64,000 nucleotides of DNA. Source: Fratercula arctica. Taxonomy: Eukaryota; Chordata; Aves; Charadriiformes; Alcidae. A program made the translations under genes and the position numbers. Shown one piece after another: positions 1-13,700 of the stretch. The notes under the pieces were generated by a model, which ran no database searches, was not told where the DNA came from, and was given only the letters and a program-made list of their open reading frames with translations. Where the stretch lies: contig CANTUZ010000005.1 in NCBI GenBank assembly GCA_947846985.1, positions 19,750,389 through 19,814,388 on the forward strand, read 5' to 3'. Numbering within the stretch: the first letter of the stretch is position 1; every line of letters begins with the position of its first letter.

Positions 1-3000
1 GCTCGCTTCAATAGTGACCTGCTCCATCAGGATTATCTTGTTGCTATACTAACTGTAGAGACTGCCCAAGCCAAGTCTGAGGCACAAAGTGCATCTGTGC
101 TGATTAACTAGAACTGCGACAAGTTCTTAGCTTTCATACAAACCATTTGGAGTCCAGTATACTTCTGTCCAAGTCTACATATCTATTTCCCAAAGGAACA
201 GAGAAGCACTTGCTCTATACAAATACAGAGCAGAGTAGATTTCTGCAGGCAAGTTCTTGAGAGACAGGTATATTGACATCATGTAAAGCAAAAAAAATTG
301 CTCCACAAAACTTGAAATGTTCCCAATACTCATCTGGCTCCAACGTGCTTATAGCCAGCAGCCAGTGTAATTGAGCCCACCCAACAATTCATTTATTTTG
401 AATTTATGCACAGGTCAACAGTTACGTCATGTTACCTCTTAGCCTTACTTGCCCTGTGGCCACCTGACAATCCTATAATTATGGATGTGCCATTAGCATG
501 AAGAGCTATAAAGCATGTAGAGTAGGAGGCTCCACTGGCATAAGAAGCAGCTTGTCAGTATTCTCTCATGCTTCTTAAAGGCAAGTAGTAGTGTCAGTTA
601 CTATTTGTGGCCATACCATTTGTCTAACAGAACATGCCTCTGCTCACATTCAATTATCGAACAGGCCTTGAAGACAGGACAACTCTAGTTTTCTGTTTAG
701 AAGAGCAGAAATACAAATACTGCCAAGGCTAAGAACAGCAGCTTCTCTGAACTCCATAGTGGCTAGGAACATTACTTGGGAAGAACACAGTTCTTACACA
801 AAAGATAAAGTCTCAGCTTTAAAGATATTGTTACACATTTACCTTGAGAGCTGTGAGCCATTGTTTTCCAAACGTAAGAATTTTTGCGTTTTGTTATGTA
901 TCCATCAGCCTCCGCAGTAGGAGCATCTAAGCTGATTAGCAAGCTAGGTGGGAGAGACACCACAGTAAAACTGCTACTAACTTCCCTTCAGCAAAACATG
1001 TTGATACAGTTTCATAATCAGTTTGATTCAAGGCTATACTTCTTAGAAGACAACAACTCCAGACTGTTCCTTAGCACTGCCCTCCTCCTGGCATACACAT
1101 TCCTGCTCCTACCCTGTACTGCTACAGTGAGTTAGGGAGCCAAAGAGCTGAAAGCAAAATTGGTTTATTTAATATACAAAGGGTAAGTTATATCAACTTT
1201 ACTACAAGTGATAATGCCAGCAGAATATATGATCAGGTAGAGAACAAGTTCACCACATTCACCATCCAAACACACTTTAGTTGGCATAAAGCAATCAAAT
1301 TACCCACTTGCCTTTCCTATTGCTAAAACAGCTTACAAGCATGATGCTAAGACTACACTGAATTCTTAAACCCTCCTGCCAGGGGACAGAAGAAGCAGCT
1401 GGTTGAAAGAGAGGGCCCAAATCAAAACAAACATTAGCATCTCTACAGTAAAAGTGGCGCAAATACTTATAGGAAAATATTAATGTAAAAGTAATCAGTG
1501 CATCTATTCTTGCTTTTGTGAAACAGCTTTTACAGTATTTATATCAGTAAATTAAACCACTACTTTAACCTGCCAACAGAACAGATACTCATGTTACAAC
1601 CCTAGAGTATAGATTAGTCATTTGCTATGCAGATCATTAGTTTCACGAAGGAAAACACCGAATCCATCCTCCACCTCTCCCTAATCTCTCACACAGCTCG
1701 TTATTTAGCGCAGCAGGGAAGAGGGCCAAAAGGGAGGCAGGTTACATAGCAATACATTAGAGTGGCCTGTTTTCTGTATGCCTGGCCTCACATTACATGA
1801 GTTTGTCTGCGTAAATTCCTTCATTTAGCAAAAATATCTGGAGTACTACAATAAGGGTCCAAGTTCCAGGTCCACCTGAGAACCTCTGAAGGAGGATACT
1901 GGTGCTATTGTTTATAAACTCACTATGCAACTAATCCAGAGAGCCTACTATAAAACACTGTACCTTTGCAAGATGTTAGTATGCCTTCAATTTTGTTGAA
2001 ATTGAAATTTGTTGAAATTGACCAGTTCAAGGCTGCAAAACAAGATGCTTTTTGCTTAATGATGTATTAACATCCTGTTATGAATGAGAACATGAGTGCA
2101 TGCTGTCCTTTCACAGGATCTGTTTGATCAGAGGAAAAAAGTGCCTGTCATGTTTAAGATCATGAGTGGCATGAAGACAGTTGAAGGTTGCTGTGCCTTG
2201 GACCATCCGGTTGTGATTAGATATCCATTACTACAGAAAAAGAGATCAGTGACCTACTGATCACATTTAAAAACTCTGTAGCATCCATTTTCTAGTATTT
2301 TGCTCAGTAAGTGAACTACTATCCACAGGACTGACTTCTTCCTCCAGTTTGCTGCTAGAGATTTGCCCCTGTAACAACACTTCTCATGAAACAGCAGGGA
2401 GTCACAGGCTTTACTGTAATCCAGTAATCCATTAACTCCTTGTCCTCATAAGGGAAGGGAAACAAATGCAAAAGAGTACACAGCGACTTCCAAATCCTAT
2501 CACAATTCAGATATTCTAATTGCAGCAACTTAATACAAGTTTAACAATTTTAGGTACCCACCATGGATGGTTTTTTTTCTAATTAGGCATCAGAAGTTAA
2601 GAAAAACACTACAGCTCAAACTGTGAAAGAGTTTGAGGAGTAACCAGGTAATAGGTTCTAGCTTAAGACCAGATCTTTCCCCAAATAAGCTGAAAGCTTA
2701 CTGGAAGCTCATAACCAAGTGACTTTATGACATACAGAACATCTATTTTGTCAGTTAGTTGACAAAATGACATCGACTCCGATCAAAAGAGAAGCTATAA
2801 GCTGTGAAGATATGCAAAACCAGAAGTGCAAGGTTAGGCTACTACATAAAGCAGCTCTTCCTCCTTCCTTGACTGAGCAGCATTTAAGCAGTCATTTCCT
2901 TGAACAGTATTTTCACACTGTACAGTTACACTCCCTTTAACAGGGTAAGGCAGTATTTGCACTGTTTAGTACAAGTCACTGTGGACTCCTTTCTACCTTA

Positions 3001-5484
3001 ATTCACATTCAAATAATAGAACAACGGTTTGAGGCTTATCCAAAGGCTCCTAGTTTAGCTACCACTCTAAACTACAATTTCAGAGGCCTTAAAAAAAACC
3101 CACATCCTATACGAGCTCATTAATTGATGCAGATATGTAATACTATCTGCAATAGTCCTTAACTTCCTCTTACCAGTCCTGATGGGCAGCCTCTATCCAA
3201 AGGATTTCAAATTCAGCAGATGTTATATTTTCCAGTGTCTCTAATGGAGAGGTTGGATGTCACATGAAAGAGTCTAGCTCTTCACTACCCATCTCATCTA
3301 TTCATTATTATCTTTGTCTATTCTTGATTATAATCCTTGCCTGTTCTCCCCTTTCCTCAGCCAAACATGCACAAATTCAAGAACTGTAAAAAAACAAAAC
3401 AACCAACCCCAAAAAACCTCAATTCCCCCCCAGCCCCTCAGAGTTCCCTTAAATGACCAGAAGAAAGCTAAGACAGAGAAGCCATGGGCAGAACGCATGC
3501 TCCTCAGATTCATTTAAAGAAAACACAATTAGTATAAGATTACTCTCCTGCAAATAGTAGCAAGCGATGCACGACTTAGTGCTTATTATAGCTCTAAGCA
3601 GCACACTCTTCTTAGGGGTTTTTCAGGCCAGAAACTGTCCATATTAGATGAGGGGCCGCAGCCTTGCAAGAGAAATAGTACAGCAAATCCAGATGCCTTG
3701 CCTTCAAATTTTTTCAAAGAGGTAAGTAATCCAAGAATACAAATAAAGAAAAGTCAATGACTGTCTACAAAAGTAGCTAGAGTCCTTCTTTAAAACTATG
3801 CCCAATGCAAATACGAATCTACAACTCAGAGGAGCAATGCCGTAGCTTTAGTCTACACACCGAAAGTCATATTACTGACATGCAGCACTAAAAAAAAGCA
3901 TGTGCCCAACTCGCCCTATGTTAAGTTTGTTTCAGTGTGTGGCTGTTCTCACTGAGAATAAATAACTCTACATACACACACGGTCATTTAATTTACGTGC
4001 ATGGCCCTCGTATATACACAGGTAATGCACTCCATTATCTACCATGCAGTCAAAAGGGTGATCATCATACGATGAATTTCATGAACCAGCCTTTTTTAAT
4101 CCCCACTTGCTTATCCGCAACTTAATGCGCCAGTCCCAATTCAGTGAAGCAAAGCTACTGAAGTCAGATTTTGAGAGGCTGAACACTCTCCCTGTCCAGT
4201 ATAAAGAAGAATTAATGCATGAGGTTCTATGAGAAGAGACAGACCTTTGTTTAATGTATCTATTGGGCTTTATTTAAGGAAAAAATATAGACCAAGGAGA
4301 AAGGAATGGTATCTTAGAACAGAACATATACAGAAACATTTGGAGAACAAACTAAAGGAATCCTTCCTTCCTCTGCCCAGCTTTTAAGGTGACACTGAAA
4401 AGGTAATACAGTTATCTAAAGGAGTGAGGAAAATTAAGAACTGTCTTGTCCTCCAAGTCTGCAGCAAAAGCAGCTTTTGCCTCTGTGCAGAGTCATTTCA
4501 TCAACCCAAGAGTAGATAACTTCCTGACTTTACAGTGGAGGAGAAGGTTACCAGCAGTACACTTAACTGTAATACAAACTATTTCTACACTACAACCTCC
4601 AAAAGAAAGGAGAAAAGGAAACTTTCCTAGCTTTCAGGGTGTATAGCAGATAACACTGTTGCTGCAACAGAACAGCTTGGGTGACAAATGACTTGAAGTA
4701 CTTCTTCCCTAGATAAGCATAAAGCTATTCTCAAAAAAAATGAAAACAGACTCCTGATGATGTATCCGTCAGCTAAGACAGCTGGAGAATTTATAAAGCA
4801 CCATCTTGCATAAGCCAAATCACTTCAGCAGCTCTGCAGTACAAGCACGCAAAAAGAGATTTAACATATTACTTAAGTATTTCTTGCAGGAGTCCATATG
4901 CTTATAACACATGCACATCTTGTCAGGTTTTAGTTCATGAGGCACTTCATCCAAGCAAGGACAAGGACTCTTCCTGCCCTGCACGCCTGAGCCTGGATGG
5001 CACTTTACCAAACCACAGGATTCAGAGCTTTCCAGCTCTACTACCACCGCAATCTATTTTACAGTATAGCCACACCTTGCTGTTTTCTCAGTGGGTCACA
5101 CTAACTAAGTGCTAATTAACAGGCCTATCTTAACCAAGTACTTCAGTTAGCTTTCAATTTTCAGTTTTCTTCTCTCTTGTGTCTATGAAAGATAAGGTGA
5201 AAAGCTATTTGCTGTAATATTTCCTATGTATTATAAAACAAGACAACTGAGCAAGTATCTAGAAAAGCCCATACATCTACTGGCAAGTTGTTAGGCATCT
5301 GAAAGTGTTATTTTCTTAACCCTTTTTCTCAGATGTCTACACTAGAACCTCTATATGCAAAACACAGACCATACAAAAAGAAGCTGTCCTGAAACAAAAT
5401 TTTGGACAACTATCAGGAACTACAGGATAATTAATTTTCTTATACTATCGGATTTTGAAAATTTACTTGGTACTTGTATGGATA

Positions 5485-7115
5485 TAGAACATTTCCCCAA
5501 GCCTATATTCATACCAGGGGTTGCCCCAACCCAGGTGCAGGACCCAGCACTTGGCCTTGTTCAGCCTCGTGAGGTTCACACAGGCCCACTTCTTGAGCTT
5601 GTCCCTGTCCCTCTGGATGGCATCCTGTCCCTCAGGTATGTCAGCTGCACTACTCAGCTTAGTGTCATCTGCAAGCTTGCTGAGGGTGCACTGGATCCCA
5701 CTCTCTCTGTCACTGATGAAGATATTTAACAGTACTGGTCCCAATACGGACCCCTGAGGCACACCACTCGCCACTAATCTCCATCTGGACATTGAGCTGT
5801 TGACCACCACTCTCTGGATGAGACCATCCAACAAATTCCTCATCCACCCATCAAATCCATCCCTCTCCAATTTACAGAGAAGGATGTTGTGGGGGACCAT
5901 GTCAAAGGCCTTACAGAAGTCCAGATAGATGACAGCCGAAGCTCTTCCCTTGTCACTGATGTTGTCACTTCATCACAGAAGGCTACTATGCTGGTCAGAC
6001 AGGACTTACCCTTGGTAAAGCCATGCTGGTTGTACTGATTACCCCCCTGTCCTCCACGTGCCTTAGCATAGCTTCTAGGAGGATGCATCCCATGGTCTTC
6101 CCAGGGACAGAGGTGAGGCTGACAGATCAGTAGTTCCCAGGGTCCTCCTTTCTACCCTTTTTAAAAGAAATGGGTGCAATGTTTCCCATTTCCCAATCTC
6201 CAGGGACTTCAGATGACTGCCATGACTTTTCAAATATCACAGAGAGTGGCTTGGCAACTACGTCAGTCAATTCCCTCAGGACTCTGGGATGCATCTCGTC
6301 AGGTCCCATAGACTTCTGTATGTTCAGGTTCCTGATCTTCTCTTACAGTGGGAGGGACTTTACTTACCCAGTCCCTGCCTTCCAGTCCATCCACTTCAGA
6401 GGTGTGAGGAGAGAGGTTGCAAGTGAAGTCTGAGGCAAAAAAGTTGTTGACTACCTCAGCCTTCTCCTCATCTGTTGTTACCAGTTTGCCAGTCTTGCTC
6501 ATCAGGCGGGTTAGTGCTTTTCTTTGACCTTCCTTTTCTGGCTGACATACCTACAGAAGCAATTTGAGTCCCCTGCCAAGTTCAGCTCCAGCTGTGACTT
6601 GGTCTTCCTGACCCCATCCCTACACAAACAGGCAGCACTCCTCTACTCTTCCTGGGATAACTGTCCCTACCCCAACTGCCTGTGCATTTCCTTATTGTCC
6701 TTTAGATTGACCAGCAGGTCTTGACTCACCCGTGTTGGTCTCCTGCCTTCATTTCCTGATTTCTTACTCCTGGGGATGGAGAGCTTTTGTGCTCTATGGA
6801 AAGCACCCTTAAAGATCTGCCAGCTCTGTTTTGCTCCCTTGCCCCTGAGGGCAGTTTCCCAAGGGTCCTATTGACTAACTCCTTGGGCAGCTAGAATTTT
6901 GCTTTCCTAAAATTTACGTTCCTGACTTTACTCTTTGTCTCACCCATATTCCTCAGGACCGCAAACTCCATCAGTGCATGATCACTGCAGCCCAGGCTGA
7001 CTCCCGTCTTAATGTCACCAATTACCTCACTTGCGTTGGCGAGCAACAGTTCCAGTATTACATCCTCTTTGGTAGAGCTGTCTATTACCTGGCTTAAGAG
7101 GTAATGTAGAAAGTA
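5485..7115 (-). mobile_element. CR1 LINE fragment, internal ORF2 piece without a 3-prime end
   Basis: Translation on the minus strand gives broken pieces of a CR1 ORF2 protein in the expected order. At 6891-7110 is the end of the endonuclease domain (with LGCSDHAL). At 6299-6502 and 6127-6309 is the linker and start of the reverse transcriptase ([13 protein letters not shown]). At 5840-6088 is the finger region (QHGFTKGKSCLTS). At 5490-5900 is the palm with [11 protein letters not shown] and the active-site motif LADD. Several frameshifts separate the pieces, so it is dead. The copy stops near RLGE at about 5490: the RT thumb, the C-terminal region and the CR1 3-prime UTR are missing. It lies in the same orientation as AP2A2, inside its first intron. 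Confidence 0.9.
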
Positions 7116-7147
7116 GCTGGTCATGTATAGAGGTCATGTAGAAAGTA
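7096..7147. repeat. Pair of 20-bp direct repeats at the CR1 edge
   Basis: Positions 7096-7115 and 7128-7147 match at 18 of 20 bases and share the core ATGTAGAAAGTA. The pair overlaps the 5-prime (right-hand) boundary of the CR1 fragment, so it may be a small tandem duplication made at or after insertion. It may also be chance. Confidence 0.55.
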
Positions 7148-9829
7148 ATTCTTACATTTAAAGTCATATGTGACATAGAAGCATTTAACACACAGACCAA
7201 GAAGTTTAATAGATAACCTAAGTGCCAAAAATATGCCTAATCAACACAGAAGTGACAAACAACCTTTTAACTACTAAAGACAGACTGACAGCGTCAGCTG
7301 TCTGTACACCCACAACGCACTGCAGTTGTAAACTCTGAAAATTGCTATCAAATAAGACTTTTTTTGAAGTCTGTAGCAGACCGGTAAAACCAGACAGAAA
7401 AGGCAAGCATCACTCACAAATTAGTAATACAATAAATTTGTAAGAGGATGATGCATTATTTAGTGCTGCAGATGTTATAAGTACAAATGCCCAAGAAATA
7501 AGACTTGATGTAAGAAGATTAAGCTTTTCCAAAGGTAGACAGGCTAAATTTAGGTTTTAGGTTAGTTTAGGTTATTTTATCACCTTGAATCACATATTGA
7601 AATCACATGCATCCATATTATCACAGTTAGCACACAACCACTGCATTTTCATTTTTCAGCAACATTTATAATGCAGATCTGTTATCTGCAAAAAGTCTTT
7701 CAGAAAAAAACACCCACCATGTTTCAACATTACCCATGATTTGGAATGGCTGCAGGCAACCTAAACCCATCAGGCCCTTATGGTAGTATTACAGAGAGAT
7801 AAATGAGTCCAACAAAGCCAAAATTAAGACTGAAATTCAGAATGCCAGTAGGCATTTTGCACATCAGTGCAACTGTCACATATGTAGTCCAACTTTAAGG
7901 CCAGAAACAGAGGTTAAGAGCTGCACTTGGTGTCTAGCTTTCCTCCCATCTCAGAACAGGAATGTTTCCTTAGATTTCCATGTCAAAAGATTCTGTTCAC
8001 CTAAACAGCTGCTTTGTTTTGTTCTTGACAAATACCTGGCTCCCTACTCTGAAGGGGGAAAGATGGAACTTAAGCCACTACCTATGCCTGCAAAGCACCA
8101 AGTCTCTAGAGAGTGCTCTCAAATATTTTTGGGAATCTTAAGTCAGCATACACCAGCTTATGGTTAGCTGGCAACGCTCGGAGTTCCCTTAAAGGAAAAC
8201 AGATTCAAATGCCATTAGACAGCTATTTGGAAACTGCATAGATCACCTAATAGTGGGAACTATCAGCTCTTTCAAAGCTAACTGGAAGATATAGTTACTT
8301 CCTTCATTATGAAGATAAGAAACATACAAAAATACTTACAGCTCCCAAATAGCTGTCTGGACAGGACAAAACATTTGAGAAATATTGGTATTTGTTTAAA
8401 CAGTGAAAGTGTTAACATTTTACTTGTGTCACAAGTGAGTTACATCTTTGTCACTTTTGCAGACACTACAACCATGAGAGGTTTGTTATCCAATCTGGAC
8501 AGAGGGGTGGTTGTTCCATCAGAGTTCCCACACTACCTGTCCACTGGCAAGCTTCTGGGGAAATCAGTAGTTAATTTCTTCTTTCCTACTACCTTAAATA
8601 TTGTTATTCCACAACTCTAAACATAGGTTAGGAACCTAATAGCTTGAATGTTTCTCTTGTATTCCGTTCTACTGAATTCCACTGAAAACAAGAGTTAAAT
8701 GAATGAAAACAATAATTAAAAAGTAGCCGATAGACACAACAACAAGTCTTAGATGTTACAACACCAGCTGAAACTATGGTACACATGCAGCTTACATAGA
8801 ATACCAGGGCACTGGAAAACTTTCAGTAAATAGTTGGGACAACCAGACAAAGCACACCAGCATTCACATAACCTTGAACTGATACACAACACATTTTATA
8901 AGCCTTCTTCTACAGATAGGAGACTGAAGTCTGAAGAAACCTAAGGGCCTGCAACTCTGTACTGAAAAAAAAAAATACTTGAGACAGCTTTTGCTGTAAG
9001 AAAGATTAACAACCTTGAATTTTACATACAAGGCCTCTGTTTACATGGCTAGAAGTCCAAGTGACCTGAATTTAGTTTAACAAAAATCTGCATTTAAATA
9101 GTCTCATTTTATTGGCATAGTTGTCTCCCCAGCTTTTTGTATGAGAAGTCATCAGTATGAAGCATTTTCCAAGCCAGTGTGGTTATCCCAATACAAGCTT
9201 AGTTACATCATCATAATTTGCATTAAAAACTCTCCAAATCAACTTTCATCTGTTACAGAGGAAACCTTACTACCACTGCCTTTAAGGTAGCCTCAAGTAA
9301 TCTACAGAGACACACAGGTGGACAAAATAGAGCTGTTTCATCACACCAACCACAGTGACCTTAGCCCTTCCCCAGGCAATTCCTGCCACATCATACACTC
9401 AGATCTTTGACTTAGATTAATATTAAACTGCTATCACATGCAATTCTCAGTCAAAAAGTAAAGCTGAGCACTGAGGTGTGCCCCCAGACATACACCTTTC
9501 CCTTCCACACACACCAAGGAGCAGCAGATCTGTACTCCTCCTTTCTACCCTGCACACCCACAGCCATTCTCCCCCCTCTTTCCTCAGGGGGACACTTACT
9601 CGCACCCCTCTACGTCCCAATTTTAATTACACAGATCCTAAGAGCTGATTTCTGTCAAAAAAGAATTTTAAAGCCGATTGTAACCAAGCCTAGGCATACC
9701 CACAGAAGGCCCTGCTTGCAGGCGGCCTTACAGAGGCCTGCTTTCCATCCATGACGTTTTGAATTGAAAGCCGTTCACGGATTTGGAAGGAGACCAGAGA
9801 TACCTCTCTGTGCACTGCCACAAACCCAC

Positions 9830-10790
9830 CCACACCCCGAATACGCGTCGGCTCCGCTTCACCGCCTTATAAACAAGGACGACGGCGAGCACCGACCCCT
9901 CGGCACCGCCTTCCACCGGGCCAGCGACCACGACACTCAGCGCCCCTCCGCAACGGCGGAGGTGGGGGTGAGTAAGGAAATACCTCAACCAACCCACCCA
10001 AAAAGCACAAACCAACCCAAACCTACAGCCGAAAGCCTTAGGCCGCCGCCTCCCCCCCCTCCCCGCACCACCTCCCCCGCCGCCCCCCGGAGCGCGTCGC
10101 CATTTCATGAGGCAGCAGCGCTCCGACCAGCTCGCTGCGGGGGTTAGGAGGAAGAGGAGAGCATCGGGGAGGAGACTGAAGGAAAGAAGCCCCCGGCCCC
10201 ACAGGGCAACGGCCCACGGCAATGGCCGGCCCGGCCCGGCCCAGGCCCCACCGCGCCCCAGCCGCCACTCACAGTTCCGGATATCGGAGATGAAGACCGC
10301 CAGGCCCCGCATGCCATCGCCCTTCGACACCGCAGGCATCGTGGCGCGCGATCACGGCCCCCCAGCAAGACACCAAACCGCCGCAACTACCACCGCCACC
10401 ACCCGCTCTCCCCGCGGGGCTCTTCAGGCCGCTGCCGCCGCCGCCTCTGCAGCGCGCAGGCGCCGGTACGGCTCTCGCGCCCCCGCGGGCGGCGGGCGCG
10501 CGAGGCTCTGGCGCCACCTGCCGCGCGGAGGCGGGGGTGCTGCGGGCGGCGCTGGGCCTCCCCGCCGCGGCGGCGGGCAGGGTCCCCGGCCTCGCCTCCG
10601 GTATCCCCCGTAGGAGTCCGGGCGGGCGGTCCTGCGGCCCAGGAGGGGTGGCTGCTTAGAGGCTGGGCCGCGGAGATCGGGGGACGCGATTACCAGTCAC
10701 CGCCATCAGGCCTAGGCCGACGTGAGGGGTGGCGGGAAAGCGGCCCTTCCCCGTGAGGGGTCAGCAGAGCGGCTTTACCCCCTGGATCCG
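9830..10790. promoter_or_regulatory. AP2A2: CpG island and promoter of AP2A2
   Basis: GC content rises sharply, with abundant CpG and long GGC/CCG runs, between two AT-rich flanks. The densest part is about 10020-10620. The island contains the AP2A2 start codon and first donor, so the transcription start should lie to the right of 10339, probably within about 10345-10550. I saw no TATA box, as expected for a housekeeping promoter. A CGCCATTT element at about 10098-10105, inside the start of intron 1, reads as a YY1-like AAATGGCG on the minus strand. Long open frames on both strands here come from GC richness and the lack of stop codons. Confidence 0.85.
10273..10339 (-). CDS. AP2A2: AP-2 complex subunit alpha-2, coding exon 1 (22 codons + 1 nt)
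   Basis: On the minus strand the ATG is the CAT at 10337-10339. The reading starts [20 protein letters not shown] and then RN, which I recognise as the conserved N-terminus of vertebrate AP-2 alpha adaptins. The exon ends after AAC T at 10273, directly before a strong GTGAGT donor, so the next codon (Cys in the family) is split 1/2. AP2A2 is a large subunit of the AP-2 heterotetramer, which binds PI(4,5)P2, cargo and clathrin at the plasma membrane in endocytosis. These residues are the very start of the alpha solenoid (trunk). The remaining exons lie beyond the left edge. The MPAVSKGDG start fits alpha-1 as well as alpha-2 in places; neighbouring CHID1 argues for alpha-2 (AP2A2 and CHID1 are neighbours in human). 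Confidence 0.92.
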
Positions 10791-13700
10791 CGGTTGAATC
10801 CACTGCATGCCCCCCGCTCAGGAGCGGCCTAATCCCTTTCTCACCCGTGCCCCTAATGATCGAGAAATTTTATGATTTTTGAAGGAGAAACATCGGTCTT
10901 TGCAGGTGCCTCAGAGGATGTACCTTCTGGGGGAGGAGAGGGATGGCAGATTAGGAGATAAGAAAACTTCACTTAATCGGTAAACTTCGAGCAGTCTGTT
11001 AATCTAAGATCTTATTTCTAAAATGCAGGGAGCAGGGTACAGAGTCTGTGGTACAGTACATAACATCATGCGTGCCCCAGCGTGGACTGATGGATGCCGG
11101 GCCTCAGTCCTCCAGCTCAAAGGGGGCCCCAAAACAGTGCATGGGGTCTACTTTGCATACCCTGCGTAGTCACCCTGAACATTTGCAAGCCCAAGAGCTA
11201 CTATACGCAGAGCCATCCTTTGTCACATACCCCTTGTGAACCTGCCCTCAGCTGTGCAAGTGACACGGTCATTCTGCATTACATGTGGCAATTCACACAC
11301 CTCTGACTCCCTGGGTATGCAGGTGTTCAAACCCAGGGCCGCATCTTTCTCATGAAGGCTGCGAACATGCAGAGCTACACAATCCCACGCCACATCTACT
11401 CCTGAGTTTGAAAACATTTCAAGGTTAAACTCTTAAACATGCCAAAGAGCATTTAATCTCATCAGCTGAAAATAGATTGAAAGGGTGTCAAAACTGGCCT
11501 AGTCTGCCTAAGCAAAAGTATGCCAAGAGTTTCAGTCATAATGCAAGTGATCTTGCATCTTATTTGAATTTATCAAGCTCCAGTGTCTTTAATGATACAT
11601 TTTTCTCTTGTAGATAAAGAACTACATAATACTTGATACTATCTGATAGTGGCTGTACATCTCAAGTCACCTATCAAGTGTCTGTTCTGCATGTTTTCAG
11701 GATACATTGTTAACGTGAGTGCTTTTTAGTTGCGTATCTATTAGAAAGACAAGATGACAGTATGTGGTAGTCACACATATATCTGTTTCTCCTTGGATCC
11801 ATTTTGTAGACCAAGCGTGATGACAGGCAGCTGTGCACAACTCATATTCAACTCAGATCCTCTGCATTCATAGGCTTACATGAAGAAACTCTCCTTTTTT
11901 ATAGCTTTACAAGCAGATTTTGATGCTTAACAATAATTTCCATTTACCTTTGAAGCTGAAAACTTAAGATGTTTGTATCCTACATAGGAGTTTCTGTTTC
12001 AGAAAAAAAAAAAAAAAATCTTTTTTGAGCTAGACAAAATGTTGAACTAATTTCTACTCTTAAGAGCACAGTGACACCTAAAGGCTAAGTCCTGTCTGGC
12101 TGTATTCCAGTCAATACTGTAACTGCAAGTCATGCAGGTACGCTAAAACTACCTTTCATGTGGTGGTTTAAATACTGCTAGCAGAACAGTTGTGGCAGTA
12201 CCAAGCTAAGCCTGGGCTGCAAATTCTGCTTGAGAAGTGGGGTACATATTCAAGTAGTTAACCCATGTGGAGCTCTCTAGTTTTGTAACTATACTGCTAA
12301 ATATTTCATTTGAAGTGTCTCAGTATGCAGTACACATACCCTGGTTATTTTATATCAACTTCTTTTGACTGACTATTCATCCTTGCTCTGCTTCTTTTTG
12401 CCATAACAAAGGCTTATGCAACTGTGGCAAATGTTTAAGTATATGTCTGCCAATACTGCCTCATAATTTAGAACTTATTAGCCCATTTCAGACAGTTTTG
12501 GTAGGGAAAAGATAAACATTTTATGTGAATAAATAGCTAGAGGAAAGATAGCCTGTAACAGTCTCTAGATGTGTCCTGACTGAAAGAAACATTGTAATGT
12601 GAGCTCAGCTGTTTTTAATACAACACAGAGCTGTAGGCACTAGGCACACCCTTTTACAAATGCACTGAGTTAATAAATCCGGAAAACGTTTTGGTTTGAG
12701 TTTACCATCTCTAAAACACCAGTCTGTGAAAAAACAGACTTCATTAATTCCATCTGTCCCAAGATGTCATTCATGATTTTAAAAGAGATTTCTAATTACT
12801 GTAAAATCAGCATTAAAGAGGAAATAGTCTCAAGAAATGCTTTCCTATTACTCAAAATGTTTTGCAGCACATTTGTTTGCCAACAAATCCACAATGTCTT
12901 TGCCTTCTTTCCCATGTCGTACATTAGTTGCTTTAGTCATTTCAGAATTTCATTGCACTGGTACAAAGACTTGAATAATTACACTGACCTTCGCAAAACT
13001 ATTACTATTAAACTGAAAGGATTCATCTGGTGAGTATCCATTTGTGGGAAGCACTAAAAGGGAATTGTTTCTTTCCCTTTGTTATTTCTGTCAGATTTGT
13101 TCCTCACCCCATCAGTCACTGCTTTCTTCTGCCCTCATGATCATTCTAACCATTACTGGAAGCAAAAATAGCTAAGGAGAAAACAGAATTGGTGGCTCCT
13201 CTGCATGTACACTCATGAATCATGTTTCTCTACTTGACATCTAACATTATTATTATCCACTAACAGAGAGCACAGATTTATCAGCAATGCCTTCTGCCAT
13301 GTCGAAGTATCAGATGTGCTGCTTTCAAGACTAAGAGACACAAAGTTAGGATAACATCACTATCATGAGACCCTAAACTTCCAGAAATTTGGGATGAATC
13401 TGCCTAGATCGTTTCTTTCCAGTGAGCTCTTCAATGACTAGAAAGGGTTTACACTCAAAACACCAGGTTTATATTAAAATGTAGAATTTAATACTTAAGC
13501 TTTAAAATAAACTCTAAGAGAGTAGATGAGGTAAAATAAGGGTGAATAAAGGTTTCACAAACAAGATCTCCTTTGCCACTTGCATACTGGCAGAGTAATG
13601 TCAACCAGCTGGGTGGCTTTGTGAGTTGCAATAAACTGTGTAATTCCTAGTTCATAGGAAGTTTTTTTCATTTAATCTCTGAGGTCCTGCTCTTTCTCTT

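Larger units (their letters stand above)
1..10272 (-). other. AP2A2: AP2A2 intron 1 (5-prime part; continues off the left edge)
   Basis: This stretch lies downstream, on the minus strand, of the AP2A2 first-exon donor (GTGAGT read on the minus strand, at plus positions 10267-10272). I looked on the minus strand for AP2A2 exon 2, expected to start by completing the split Cys codon and then encode a Lys/Glu-rich helix, and did not find it, so the intron is at least 10.2 kb. Apart from a CR1 fragment at about 5485-7115 and a 20-bp direct repeat beside it, 1-5484 and 7150-9800 look like unique AT-rich intron. The short open frames there show no domain and no codon pattern that I recognise. Confidence 0.8.

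Noticed and set aside
886..4804. Similar translated stretches ADGYI near 890-910 and 4755-4775 on the minus strand, suggesting a repeat
   Set aside because: At DNA level only about 13-15 bases (ATGTATCC-TCAGC) agree; the flanks do not align.
9728..10272. Continuation of the AP2A2 frame past residue 22
   Set aside because: The frame stays open through the donor into intron 1, but the sequence after RNC (EWRLGRGG...) has no similarity to AP-2 alpha, which continues with a Lys/Glu-rich helix.
10107..10613. 168-codon plus-strand frame and several long minus-strand frames in the AP2A2 CpG island
   Set aside because: GC-rich DNA lacks stop codons. The composition is Arg/Ala/Gly/Pro only, and the real minus-strand coding is limited to 10273-10339 before a clear GTGAGT donor.
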